Assembly: GCA_907163375.1 (NCBI GenBank)
Contig: CAJQUW010007488.1
Coordinates: 186,001 to 250,000 of the forward strand
Direction: 5' to 3'
Source: Prostheceraeus crozeri
Taxonomy: Eukaryota; Platyhelminthes; Polycladida; Euryleptidae
Length of the DNA: 64,000 nt
Shown in pieces: positions 35,490 through 46,518 of the stretch. Under the pieces are notes generated by a model, which saw only the letters and a program-made list of their open reading frames with translations, had not been told where the DNA came from and did no database searches. Each line of letters starts with the position of its first letter. The first letter of the stretch is position 1. Both the position numbers and the translations under genes were made by a program.

Positions 35490-37166
35490 AACATCGAACC
35501 TTGCGCTCATGAACTAAGATTCTGGGTGTACGGTCGCACAAGTCAATTTGACTTAGAATGTAAGTACTATCGCAACATCTTGATAAGTGGGTAGTTTGTA
35601 GAAAGTAATGCCTGCATGTAACTCCAGAAAATGAAAGTCCTCATCATCAACCATTTTATTTAATGTATAATCATTTCAGACATTTCTTGCATACAATTTT
35701 GGATTTTCCAATGAAAACGTCTTGTACTTGTCAACAGATGAAACTCAGCTCGTGTAAGGAAAGCGGCTGAAAAGTTCCTTCATCAAGGCAAGGTTCTTAA
35801 TTTTCAAGCAGTATCAATATGACAAAGGATGACCGAAATTCTTGACATTCCTTACATCACAAGCTCCGAAAGTTTTACAAAATTATACACCGAACATAAA
35901 CATTTTTATGTTGCAGTTCGGGTAAAGTTCACTGACGAAGTGCGACTGAAAAAGTGCTCCTACAACGAACAGGTCATGAGACATATTGATTGACGGTGGA
36001 TGAGGGTACCTGTTATGTTTGTGATCATTGATTGCAGTTAATTATTTGCTATGTAGATGATTCTATTTCTGGAAGGATTTGCAGCATCAAAGATTCATCT
36101 TAACTTTTCTGAGAAATCGTTTCTGGTGAACATTTGGACCGACAACTTTTAAAGAAGCCTTGTTGACTTTATTCTGTCACAGAAGAAGACCAAGGACACG
36201 CTAACTGTTGTTAGGCTGATGTGCACATGGACTTCTAAACAATGGTGTTGAAATGCAATGGAATGATTCAATATTAAAATTCCATAAATTGTGAGTTTGT
36301 ATATAAAAATGTAGCCATAATGTTCACTACTTTTTGATTTATCAATGTTCTCCATTAGATCATCACAACTACACAACCATCATCGTTTTTTTGAAAATGA
36401 TTCTTCTACACTCTACAGCATCAAGGTCGCATACGAAACAGAGGCTGATATATTCGATATTGGTCAAACAGCATAGCATATATGTTAACTGCTTTAGATG
36501 GGAGGTATAATTTGATTTGGTTCAATTGTAAAAACAATTTCTTCTGCTCCGTGGAATTTCCCTGGTTTCACCAGCTGCCTGTCTCTGTGAGACGAAACGT
36601 CTATTGTTTTCAGCAGTTCTATTTTAGCATCTGTTTTTACAAAGTATTTTACTTTTCTTATCTGCAATAAAACTCCAGGGAGTAGAAGAAATTGTTTTAC
36701 AATTGAACTCACCATAGCATATTGCAGATTCGGCGAGATATTGTAGACTTCGGCGAAGTGGTCAGAACATACACAATTATGTTTATTAGGAGTTAAGTCT
36801 TTCCGTCCTGCGCTTCGACAGTGTCATCATTTAGTAAACAAGGAAACTTTTGTTAGGAATCTGTGCAGAAGCTTATATTTTTTCGTTCAGTATTGGTACA
36901 GTTGATACATCCAAATTCCAGACACAACACTGCACCATCTTACAGCAAACTTAAAATGAATCTTCGGATGAATATGCTGCTATTTTGAAAGACGCTTGTA
37001 TTTCGATGCTTTTTCGTCACTGCAAATGATAAAGAAGGCAATTCTTTCATCTGTACATCTTATCTGCGCTTGCTTGCACGCCTTCATACTGCTGCCGTGT
37101 CATTGTCCTCATGCGCAGATCGTCAATGACGTCATCACGTCTTTTCATTCAGCTCTAGCGACTTAC
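35490..37166. other. intergenic, no gene seen
   Basis: AT-rich sequence. The only element trace is the hammerhead-like motif at 36570-36601. Confidence 0.45.
36570..36601 (+). ncRNA. decayed hammerhead-like motif
   Basis: GTCTC-TGT-GAGAC, a perfect stem II, followed by GAAACGTC. Upstream CAGCTGCCT stands where CUGANGA is expected. Confidence 0.35.
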
Positions 37167-37674
37167 AGGTGTACTCCGGTCAATTTTTTAAGTTGGTCCG
37201 TATAGATGCTAGAGCATCAGTTGAGTTGATTTAGCGTCGTCAACTTGCAAATCGAGGCGCAATACTCTCGCTACGCGTCGAACAATTCTCGGTGATGACG
37301 ACAGCTGTGATATGGTGACAATATGGGACGGCAGCCATACACAGCGCTGGCTGCAGTACTAAGGTCTCAGCGGTCTCAGTTAAGGAGTATAAACTAAGAC
37401 AAATTTCACATTCATTCGTGCTGTCCATGTTTTGATTCATAAGTGACTGCTTTCCCATTGACCTTCACTTTATTTTCTCGTGAAATCGGCTTATTCATTC
37501 ACTGCACGCGACGCCTGCACACAGAGGTGCGTATCACTGCTGACGTCATCACGAGCATTAGACAAGTGGATATCTAGTAAAGCAAATCGTTGCAGTACCG
37601 AATAAGGATAGAAATGACAGCTGATGTACAAACTTGCTTTTAAGACAATAAAATCACAAGCCCGGAGTACACCT
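37167..37674. mobile_element. MITE with AGGTGTACTCCGG ends and TTAA-type target
   Basis: 508 bp. AGGTGTACTCCGG at 37167 and CCGGAGTACACCT at 37662 are perfect inverted repeats, flanked by TTAC and TTAA, consistent with a TTAA duplication (piggyBac or Kolobok type). Two more family ends meet head to head around TTAA at about 37748-37782. Confidence 0.75.
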
Positions 37675-37794
37675 TTAACGAAGCAGCTTTCACTACCGAG
37701 AATCACGTCGAATGACTTCTCTTCCAACGGACATGCGATTGAAGTCATGTTAAAAAACAGTCGGAGTACATCTTTAAAGGTGTACTCCGGAGGT

Positions 37795-39232
37795 TCTTCG
37801 ATTTCTATTTTATTGTGCACTCAACAGAAGCTAACTCCCCCTCTGCAATTCTCTTCTGCCAGAGAAGAAAATCTCGTCTGCGAAGCTTCATGAACAGAGA
37901 TCAACCATCTCGCGATCGGTGGCTGTCAGAGACGCACACGGCGCATGTCAGATGAACTAATTAGACCCTTTGTTGGTCTTATTCGCATGTTAATATTGCA
38001 CAACAAAGGTCAATACATCAAATGTGTTATGATTAAGTAATTCAATAAAACATCTGAAGGTAGCACATGTCTGCATGAATGTTTATCGGCTAAAATCATG
38101 TTATTCCATATTATGCATGTAATTTAGGATTCCGTTATCTGATTCATGCAAGGAATTCTATCATTAGTTTTTTGTGAGTCCATCAGAGAGCTTGGATGCC
38201 CAGCTCCTCCTTCAGCTCACGAACAGAAGCCTCTCAGTGCGGTGGCGCATTGTCGTCTTGTAAGATGTAATGCTGCATCCCACCGAACTTTGAATTGGCG
38301 AAGGGGACGAAGTGTTGTTGCAGTATCTCCGCATAGGTCTCGCCCGACACCCTCTTGTCCAGCACAACGAGTTCCGTCCTCCCGTTCAACGCGATTCCAT
38401 CCAAGACATGGACGGAGATGCCTTGTGATTCGTTTATCTGGACACAATCCGACTGGAATGCTTGACCGGGGCCTCTCCAAACACGTACTCTGCCGTCGCT
38501 TTTGAAGAGGCGGAAGCGAGTCTCGTCGGTGAAGACGACCCTTCTCCACTGCTGGATGCTCCCTAGCTGCTACGTGGGCAGGGCTAAGTTGCAACCGCTT
38601 CCTCATCCTTTTGGATCGCAAACCGGACTCTCGGAGACGCGCTCTGATCGTGTCCGAGCTGAGAATCTGGGCGAGGTGGCCCTTCTCACCCCACATTAAC
38701 CTGAGTAGAGTGGCCGGAAGAGTTCGATTGTCCCGTGCTAGGCGTCGGTCGGCCCTTTGCGTAGTCTGCCGTCGAACTCTCCCACAGTTACCATGAAGAA
38801 CGGCCCAAGTTCTCCTCCACTTTGCAAGAAGCTCACGAATTGTTTTCGGAGCTCGACCAAAGTAACGGACAACGGCTTTACAAGAGCTCCCTGCTTCAGC
38901 CATCCCAACTGCCCGTAACCTCTCCTCCTTAGTCATGTGACGCACCATGATCAACTCAAGAGTCAAGACCAAGACCAGTTTGATCAAGTTGATTGATTTC
39001 ATTTATAGATCTGTTCATCAGACATCAATTGACCTTTGATGTTCAATATTAACATGCGAATAAGACCAACAAAGGGTCTAATTAGTTAATCTAACATGCG
39101 CCGTGTGCGTCTCTGACAGCCACCGATCGCGAGATGGTTGATCTCTGTTCATGAAGCTTCGAAGACGAGATTTTCTTCTCTAGCAGAAGAGAATTGCAGA
39201 GGGTGGGTTTTAGCTTCTGTCGAGTGTATATA
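37795..39232 (-). mobile_element. Tc1/mariner element with long inverted repeats (about 240-280 bp)
   Basis: Left arm about 37795-38045 (GAAGCTTCATGAACAGAGAT, TCTCGCGATCGGTGGCTGTC, TTAGACCCTTTGTTGGTC) mirrors the right arm about 39020-39232. Between them is a minus-strand transposase. Exact ends and the TA duplication are not resolved because the outermost arm sequence has diverged. Confidence 0.82.
38217..39002 (-). pseudogene. Tc1-like transposase with frame change
   Basis: N-terminal helix-turn-helix part in frame: MTKEERLRAVGMAEAGSS, VVRYFGRAPKTIRELLAKWR, then TIRARLRESGLRSKRMR. Near 38565 the frame shifts; the catalytic part then reads VVFTDETRFRLFKSDGRVRV and later HYILQDDNAPPH, giving two catalytic Asp residues of a DDE domain. 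At least one frame change makes it inactive. GC-richer than its surroundings. Confidence 0.85.
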
Positions 39233-39668
39233 ATCGAAGGTCTGACTCTAGTTACTTCAATCAACCCACTCTAAGACGCCGAAATCGCATCGTCAGAGCG
39301 CAAAAGCGATGCAAAAGTTGTTGATGACGCAATTGGAGATCTTCCCAATGAGAGTGAATTTAACAATAACCTTCGTACGACCGCTATGTCAGTGACTTCA
39401 AATTTCAGACTGGTGTTCGGCAACAAAGGAAATTTGGGCGTGCTGCTCCTCCCTGTGATGTACCGGGACTGACAAGATTGTAGCGATTTAGGTTGCACAT
39501 TGGCGCGCGAAATTCGCATTACTTTGTTATTCATTTGTTTTAAAGAAATTGAAAAAGTTGACCCTAAATTACCTCATGATGAGTAGCTTCAATTCTTCAT
39601 CTGAATGCTTTAAGATTAAACATACTATAGCAGACAGAGTAACGCCAATGTGTTCATCATATTTATTT

Positions 39669-39704
39669 CTCCTGAGCGCTTTCACGGCCTCTCATCACGA
39701 GGAG
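39669..39704 (-). ncRNA. hammerhead-like motif, F4 left arm
   Basis: Stem I CTCCT/AGGAG (5 pairs), core C(G)TGATGA with one extra G, short GAGGCCGT in place of stem II, GAA, palindromic AGCGCT as stem III, cleavage base C. Confidence 0.55.
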
Positions 39705-39959
39705 TATGACCGTTGTGACATAAACACAGACATGTAAGTTACAGAAAATCAGTTCACGTAATGTCAATTCACCTCGTACACAATCACTGTCATAGCATCT
39801 TTTTATTGTATTGTCTGTGTATAGTTAACATTGCTTGTCATTATTTTCCTGTATTCTGGTCGATGATGCTATGACAGTGATTGTGTACGAGGTGAATTGA
39901 CATTACGTGAACTGATTTTCTGTAACTTACATGTCTGTGTTTATGTCACAACGGTCGTA

Positions 39960-39995
39960 CTCCTCGTGATGAGAGGCCGCTAAAGCGCTCAGGAG
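39960..39995 (+). ncRNA. hammerhead-like motif, F4 right arm
   Basis: Mirror of the left motif. Here the second core half reads TAAAGCGCTC instead of GAAAGCGCTC, so this copy is more decayed. Confidence 0.45.
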
Positions 39996-41408
39996 AAATA
40001 AATATGATGAATACATTGGCGTTACTTTGTCTGCAAAAGTTGATCGGGCATAGATATTGCTTCAAAAACATACTATAGATAGTAGGCCAGAAAGTAAAAG
40101 CTTATTTTGAGTTTTCTCTCCATAACAATTGCGGTTGCATAGGTTTTTCTCGAGTGAGACCAAATAAAAAGAGAGGATTCAAATTTCTGTCCAGTGGCGT
40201 GAGCAGTTAATCGATTCAGCTCGATTGATCATTCGACGGAACTAATCGCATAATTCCAGTTTGACCAGGAATCGCGAGAGTTTGGTTTGCTAAGTGACTG
40301 CTCAATGAAATTTGCTGAATGATGAAGAAGTAAGGCTATTTTCCTATAAACTCTCAACGTTTGAGATAATTGCGCTGAATAGAAATGCGAAACCTAGGTG
40401 TGACACCTATACGTGGGGCTCGCATCTGAGATCAGGACAAGACATGGTTGTACATCACAGCAAATCTCTATGGTTTGGGAATCCTGAGGTGTTTCCAAGA
40501 ATGTGATGGTACGAGTAGCAAGGAATAGAGATAGATTTCGAAATATCTGTCTCTCTTTGGTTTACGTGATTGGCCAAGCACGAGTAACGCAGCAGCACTT
40601 GCATTGAGATCGAGACATCTGTAAAGTGAATGTTTTTTACTCAACCATTTTCGGTAATGAATTCGTCAAATGGAAATATTTCAAATATTATTCACACCTC
40701 TCGACTCCTCACGATACAAATTTACAAATTTGCCATCCAAATTTCAAATGATCCGACAGAATACAAGCTAAAATATGCATTGGGTTATATGGAAATTTGA
40801 TTTTCTTGCCCCTCGTGTCTAGTTCTGACTGTGCGCATCGAAGAACATTATCTCTAGACTCAAGCACGCAAAGTCATTGATAAGAATATTAATGCGTGAT
40901 GTATTTTTGAAATGCACGAAATGAACCTAACCCGGTAACAAAACACTCTCAAAGCCTAAGGTTTGCTAATGCTGTGTTTGAACTTTTAAAGTCTAAAGGC
41001 TTGAGTTGATACATAAAGGATAATGAATAATTGATAGATCAGACTTATTACAAGATTTGTGGAAGAAAATGCTGGAGCTGTAAGCACCAGAATCACTGAA
41101 ATTGAGAAAATCCAAAAATATTCAGAATCGCGAGATTTTCGATTAATCGTACACTGAGTCGCGCGATCAGAAATCACTCGAGAATCAAATCACGCCCGCC
41201 ACTGGATTAAGAGTCAGCAGCTAAGCCATAGCAAAAGATAAAGGCCTAATGTCACATCCAGCAATGCCTGATATACATGGAAAACAGGCCAACTGAAATA
41301 AGATGAAAGGCACTTAGATTATCAATTGCGTTATAAGCAAGAATATTGTCCCACACCGAGATTCTCAATAAACACACATGCATGTAAATAAATGCACTTG
41401 ATTCACCA

Positions 41409-41516
41409 TCACGCCATCCTCATAATAGATGTGTACAAGTGCATCGAGTGCTCTATGGCTCTGAAAGACATGGCTTCTTACCTTACCCTCGTCCAGATCC
41501 TCGACCACAATCTGGT
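41409..41516 (-). CDS. possible orphan exon, unrecognised
   Basis: On the minus strand a TTTTTACCAG acceptor is followed by IVVEDLDEGKVRSHVFQSHR and ALDALVHIYYEDGVM, then a GTGAATC donor. Composition and splice context look coding, but I recognise no family and find no partner exon. Confidence 0.2.
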
Positions 41517-42179
41517 AAAAACTAATTACACTTTTCTGAGAGATGAAAAAGAAAGCTAAGACGGACTGTTGATATCGCAGTGCATTCAGACTAAAATTCA
41601 AACTATATTCTATATCCATTAACAATGACATGCGACCTGTCACATGTGTACTTAAGTGTGAAAATCCATCAATTTATTGATTACATCGTGATCCTACATT
41701 TGCTTTGTGAAGGACTGAAAATGTGAGCCGGTTGTTTCCCCGATTTTTCCCAGTTGTCCTATATGTACGGCGTGACATTATCCAATGCTCAGGGGATTGA
41801 TAGTCAATGATTGTGATAGCCATAACTGATGATAGACTACATTCCAATGGGCAGTGTATAAAAGATTGAACCACACCCAGCTCCGATGATTTTGACCTTT
41901 CGAGGCATTAAATTGTCTTGTGCATTGCCATGGACTGCTTATTACCACGGATAGTATTCTAGCTGTCCATGGCATTACTAAGACTGATGATGCAAGCTAA
42001 TAATTTAAATAAGCGGTCCATTTGACTACCAGGTCTTTTAGGCAGAGAATTAAACTGAATAAATTGAGACATTTAGACCTGAAAACTAATCTGGATGCTT
42101 GATACACACAAGTAGACTAAAATATACAGCATTTGTCTACAAATTCAACATCAAAAATTTGCTAAATATGTATTGTTTT

Positions 42180-42370
42180 TTGGCAGCTTCACCCAAAGTA
42201 CCAGCAAATTATGAGTGGGACTGCCTCAATGCACTAGCAAGTGTCACTAGGTCAGGATTAGAACCTCTAATTAGAATGATGGTACCTCTTGGGCGGACAG
42301 ACTCGAACACTAGACTTTCTGAATCGTGCGAAGTGCAATTTCACCTGCTGAGCTATACTACCACCTTAAC
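42180..42370 (-). repeat. tRNA-derived SINE, copy 1
   Basis: On the minus strand a box A-like TAGCTCAGCAGG and a box B-like GTTCGAGTC are spaced as in a tRNA, followed by TGTCCGCC. The copy at 57770-57897 shares GGCGGACAGACTCGAA and parts of the body. Confidence 0.7.
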
Positions 42371-44008
42371 ATGTGTAGAATGAATTTAAAAAAATGAAGC
42401 TAAGGAATAATAGATCAGTAAAATTATTCTATATTGAAAATAAACTGAGAAGTCAAAATTATATGAATTGAGAAAAACCGAATATATTATTTAAGCGTAT
42501 GTTAGCTTGACCTACACTAGTGTTAGCTTTCTCTTTTTGATATATATATATGAAAATATCTTGGAGGATGGCTGTAGTAAAATAAGTAATAGATATACTT
42601 TTTTTATTTTTATTTATAACTAAAAAAAAAGACACATTTATTTTAATTCTTCAACTTTGATCACTAGCATCTCCTGTTTGGATAATCACAGCCGAGTGAT
42701 GCGAAGTATAGGCCAACTTCATGTCCTACTCAATGTTGCTGTACCCATGAGAATCGTAGCTTTAGTGGGTTTATGATCTTAAGATGGAATTGATTGTTAG
42801 TTGGAAATGTTAGTGATATTTGATTTCTTTTATTTTATTTCAATTCTGTCCAGAAAAAGAAACTGCACTTTTTTCGGTAAGTCATTTTATAGAATGAAAT
42901 AGAAGAGGTACGGTATTCTTCGTAGGAGAAAACGTAGTGCCCCGTCAATTGCTCTAATTAATCGAGTTCAGATAGGGTAAGAACAGGGCGTCATTTTAGT
43001 AAGTGCTATTTATTATGTTCGCTATCTAAACCAGAGTAAATACATGTGTTGTATATTCAAAAAGTTAAAGTTTGATCTAAGCCTACACTATATGAACTAC
43101 AAATATTAAGTTGCCGTTGTGTTAAATAAATTTGCGGTTTCTACGGCCATAGAGTAAGATTTCGGTTTTTTAAGGCTTTTGAGACGGGAATTTAGAATTC
43201 TTGATCTACTTCTATGCATGGATCTCTTGCATACATAGCGGAAGCTAGAATGAATGTCTTGCGAACAGGCATGTAATTTTGGTGTGACGACCAATGGATA
43301 ATTAAACATTCCAGTTTGCACCCGCCCCCCTATCGCGGGGCCTCAAAAATCCCTCCCTTTGCGTTGTATTGTGTATCTCTCTCTCCTTCGTGAAGGACTC
43401 TCTTTGATGGAAAGGGTCCCCTCCTTAGTTGTGGAAACAAATATGTCATAATCAGCTAGTAAAATTCAGCTGCAAAAATTATTGATTACTTATTTCTTTT
43501 TTATTGAAACATTATTTCCATAATAACGGAAGCGAACAATATATGAAAGGGGCCGGTCTTCAACAGCGATTATTATTGATCTTAACATCAATGTGTCCTT
43601 GAATAGCTTTCACTATGGTTACTTCAATGTTATGTAATTAAGACAAGCTCCTTAAAGTCTGGAAATTAAACACCGTCAAATATAGTGCAATTTTAGAAAA
43701 TGGGTCCAACAGGAACGATGCAAGCGAAATGAAAAGCATAAAATGAAAAAAGTAGGTACGAGTATAAAGCATAAAAAATTATTATCATATACTACTGTAT
43801 GTTTATCCCTGATCCCGCGAGTTGATTGGACATTCTCTTTCTATGAAATCAGAGGGATTAGATATTTATTTCACGTTTCCACAACTATGCATTATCAAGT
43901 TTTGTAGATATATGAGCGCTTTCACAAACGCTAGATTTGTGGATAAATAGAATGCACTGGTAGATTAAACGATCAGAATCTGCTGCAGGCTAGATTATTT
44001 TCCTGAAA

Positions 44009-44112
44009 TTGGAAAAGTGCTACTTTTCCATACGAGGATTTCTATTCACACGAGAGAGCGCCAGCGATCGAGTGTGAATAGAAATCCGAGTATGGAAATA
44101 GTACTTTTCCAA
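44009..44112. repeat. 104-bp palindrome with recombinase-like dyads
   Basis: Arms of about 42 bases (TTGGAAAAGT..., CATTTCC-type centre, GGATTTCTATTCACAC) mirror each other around a 20-base loop with GAGAGAGCGCCAGCGATCGA. Confidence 0.85.
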
Positions 44113-44270
44113 TGAAGGAATGATATTTTTTCTTATGCATTCAATTACTATCTATGGCAATTTCTCATTTATTCACCTTTCTGGTGGTCACAAATTATTG
44201 CAAAGAAATCACAATCCATGAAATCTACACTACAAATTTCAAATTCGAAATATTGCTGTGATGCAGGCTT

Positions 44271-45320
44271 TTGTATTCATTAGATGTTGCAATCGTCTTG
44301 AGGATGAAGAGATCAAGTGATGAAATAATTGCTGATATTAATCCAATGAAAAGTTCTACAAAGTATAGCACCAGATGGCAAGAATTCGTCGACTATGCAG
44401 AAGTCAATGATCGAAGACCAACAGAAGAAGATTTCCTGCAATATTTTGACTACTTGAGGAACATCAAAAAATTTGCGAGTAGTACTTTGTGGTCAGTTTA
44501 TTCAATGATAAATGACAAATTTCAATTAAATTTTGGTGAGAAACTTCAGAAATTTCCTCGTCTTACGATGTTGCTCAAATCATTCGAGTCAGGGTATATC
44601 AGAAAGACAGCTAGTACTTTTACAAAGGAGGAAATTTTGTCATTCTTAAAAGACGCTCCAAATACAGGTGAATACATCCATATAAAAGCAACTATTGTTG
44701 TTTGTTATTACGGTGGACTGAGGTGCGCTGATTTGGTGTCTTTAGATGTAGACGATTTTGAATTCGATTCACATTCAGGAATGTGGGTAAACTACACCGT
44801 ATCGAAGCAAAAAGGAGAACAGGAGAAAAATAAATTCAATATTCCTATTGAGATGTGTCAATACCTTGAAAAAAATGACAATTTATTGGCTCAATTTTCG
44901 GTCTCTGACGGGCATTTTATGAAATGTTTTCGCTTGCGAAAGGATGGTTCAGGCTATTACACCAAGCAGCCTATGGGTGTACATATGTTAGCGAAAATGA
45001 CAGTCAAAATGGTTACTTTTCTGGGTCTTCGAAATCCAGCTAGTTATACGGGACATGCAGTGAGAAGAAGCGCAGCTAACGTGCTAGCAGAAGCTGGAAC
45101 ATCTTCAGCAGTTCTGAAGAAGCACTTTAATTGGAGAAACGAACAAACCGCTCTCAAATATATTGATAACACCAATTCTTCGAAATTAGCCATATCAAGC
45201 AAAATGGGTCCTTCTGGTGATTTAGACAAATCAACGTCAAGCAACTCGGCTGTTGCGACCAGTGATTCGTCGAAAATTATTACCTATTCTAACTGTCACA
45301 ATGTTGTGCTCAATTTCTAG
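44271..45320 (+). CDS. tyrosine recombinase (Crypton-like), intact
   Basis: 349 residues, uninterrupted; Met12 (MKRSSDEIIADINP) is an alternative start. Residues about 30-110 look like the helical SAM-like core-binding domain; 116-300 is the catalytic domain. The full catalytic set is visible: Arg151 (GGLRCADLVSLD), Lys near 179-181 (TVSKQKGE), His262-x-x-Arg265 (SYTGHAVRRSAANVLAEAG), Trp288 (HFNWRN) and nucleophile Tyr297 (ALKYIDNT). These enzymes cut and join DNA through a 3'-phosphotyrosine. The C-terminal 50 residues are Ser-rich and low complexity. An intact frame suggests recent activity or domestication. A domesticated host recombinase-like gene is the alternative. Confidence 0.88.
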   Translation: MYSLDVAIVLRMKRSSDEIIADINPMKSSTKYSTRWQEFVDYAEVNDRRPTEEDFLQYFDYLRNIKKFASSTLWSVYSMINDKFQLNFGEKLQKFPRLTMLLKSFESGYIRKTASTFTKEEILSFLKDAPNTGEYIHIKATIVVCYYGGLRCADLVSLDVDDFEFDSHSGMWVNYTVSKQKGEQEKNKFNIPIEMCQYLEKNDNLLAQFSVSDGHFMKCFRLRKDGSGYYTKQPMGVHMLAKMTVKMVTFLGLRNPASYTGHAVRRSAANVLAEAGTSSAVLKKHFNWRNEQTALKYIDNTNSSKLAISSKMGPSGDLDKSTSSNSAVATSDSSKIITYSNCHNVVLNF

Positions 45321-45563
45321 ACATTGCTTTGCCGATTTTGATTCATTACAAACTCATGTAAACGCAATATAGTGTTGTTTTGAAAGTGTTCTACATAAAT
45401 TATGAGCAGTGTGATTCTCTAATACAAATGATGTGTTTTAAAAAGGGAATTCAAAAACATGATAAAGTGTATGGAAAAGTAAAAAGAGTAAGGAAAAGTG
45501 ACACTTTTCCAGACACTTTCTGTATTGGAAAGTCAACTTTTCCAACGATGCATAAGAAAAAAT

Positions 45564-46453
45564 GACTTATCTCAAGGAAGGGTGGAATAAAAAAATAATA
45601 ATCATTACTCAATTCTGACAAATATTAAAGCACATACTACTACTTAAGTTCAGAGAGCAGCCACGAAAGTAAACGAAATTAAACAAGTAATTACATAAAA
45701 TATGCGCTCCCGTACGTCATACACACGTGAACCTTAATAGACAAAATTCTTTTTCGATTTTTTACTACTGGCCTGTTAATGCCTCGACTCAAAATTAAGA
45801 GCAGCACTACACTGGATGATCATATAACAGATGGCACATAGGCCCTACTGACATGTTGTGATGAAATTGAAAATTAATTAAGTTGTGTAGCACTAACATA
45901 TTTCAGATTCATTGCGCAAACACAGATAAACTCTCTTGCCTGTGTTTGTGGTCTGCAGATGACAATGCGGAACATCGATGGTCACAGCCAGAACTGACTG
46001 AGGAGCAAGAAAGCTTTTTTTATTGTAATGTAACAGCGCAATGCTAATTCAAATCTAGATTCTCATGTACCAGAGCATTCACATCCATTTAAACCTGTAG
46101 GTTGATAGATGATAAATCGAAGTGGATTGAAATTGAAATTGTCGACCGATCTAAGCAATATCTTCAATTGTTAAATTATCAGGGATTCAACACTTCCATT
46201 TGAAAATATGTGTGCAATGTATTGCAATATGAAGTTCAAGTGTGATTGCCTATGCTTCACTGCAGGTGCTTGGATAAACTGCTGGCCAAACACTAAAGTG
46301 GAGAATACAATGCACTTTCTTGAGTTCGACGATATTTCAAATTCGAGACTTGACAGAGTAAGTAATTAGTCCGATGATAGCAATAGAAAAAACCTCTCCC
46401 GAATGAAAATTACTGCCGATGTATGACTATAAAAAATTCAATAAAATATAATT
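45564..46453. other. no gene seen
   Basis: AT-rich spacer between the recombinase element and the Penelope pair. Confidence 0.45.
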
Positions 46454-46491
46454 GTGCCGACGTTTCGCGTCCAGACGCTTAGTCGAGGCAG
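46454..46491 (-). ncRNA. hammerhead-like motif at Penelope 3' end
   Basis: Minus strand: TGCC, TCGACTAA, perfect stem II GCGTC-TG-GACGC, GAAACGTC, GGCA closing stem I. Stem I, stem II and the GAAACGTC half are intact; the first core box is TCGACTA rather than CUGANGA, as in the motif at 9238. Confidence 0.5.
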
Positions 46492-46518
46492 AACTAGCAC
46501 AGATAATGAAAGAGTGAT

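Larger units (their letters stand above)
39631..40065. mobile_element. hammerhead foldback element F4 (non-autonomous)
   Basis: Arms at about 39631-39805 and 39867-40033 around a 60-base spacer. A 32-base extension (40034-40065) lies on the right only. A perfect 13-bp target duplication AAACATACTATAG occurs at 39618-39630 and 40066-40078. Each arm carries a hammerhead-like motif. No coding sequence. Same plan as F1. Confidence 0.85.
40079..43980. other. intergenic; one SINE head and one possible exon, otherwise nothing recognised
   Basis: AT-rich DNA between F4 and the Crypton-like element. Holds the tRNA-like sequence at 42290-42370 and the unassigned exon-like stretch at about 41420-41510. 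Confidence 0.45.
43990..45563 (+). mobile_element. Crypton-like tyrosine-recombinase DNA transposon with dyad sites
   Basis: An intact recombinase ORF lies between two clusters of a dyad site. Left: GGAAAAGTGCTACTTTTCC at 44011 and GGAAATAGTACTTTTCC at 44094, embedded in a 104-bp palindrome (44009-44112). Right: GGAAAAGTGACACTTTTCC at 45492 and GGAAAGTCAACTTTTCC at 45527. ATTTTTTCTTATGCAT (44127) and ATGCATAAGAAAAAAT (45547) form an inverted pair. Outer borders are uncertain. No reverse transcriptase is adjacent, which argues against a DIRS element. Confidence 0.65.

Noticed and set aside
39271-39534. 87-codon minus-strand ORF right of the Tc1 element
   Set aside because: No family and overlapping alternatives on the other strand.
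44271-45320. DIRS-type retroelement
   Set aside because: No reverse transcriptase or RNase H next to the recombinase; a Crypton-like DNA transposon fits better.
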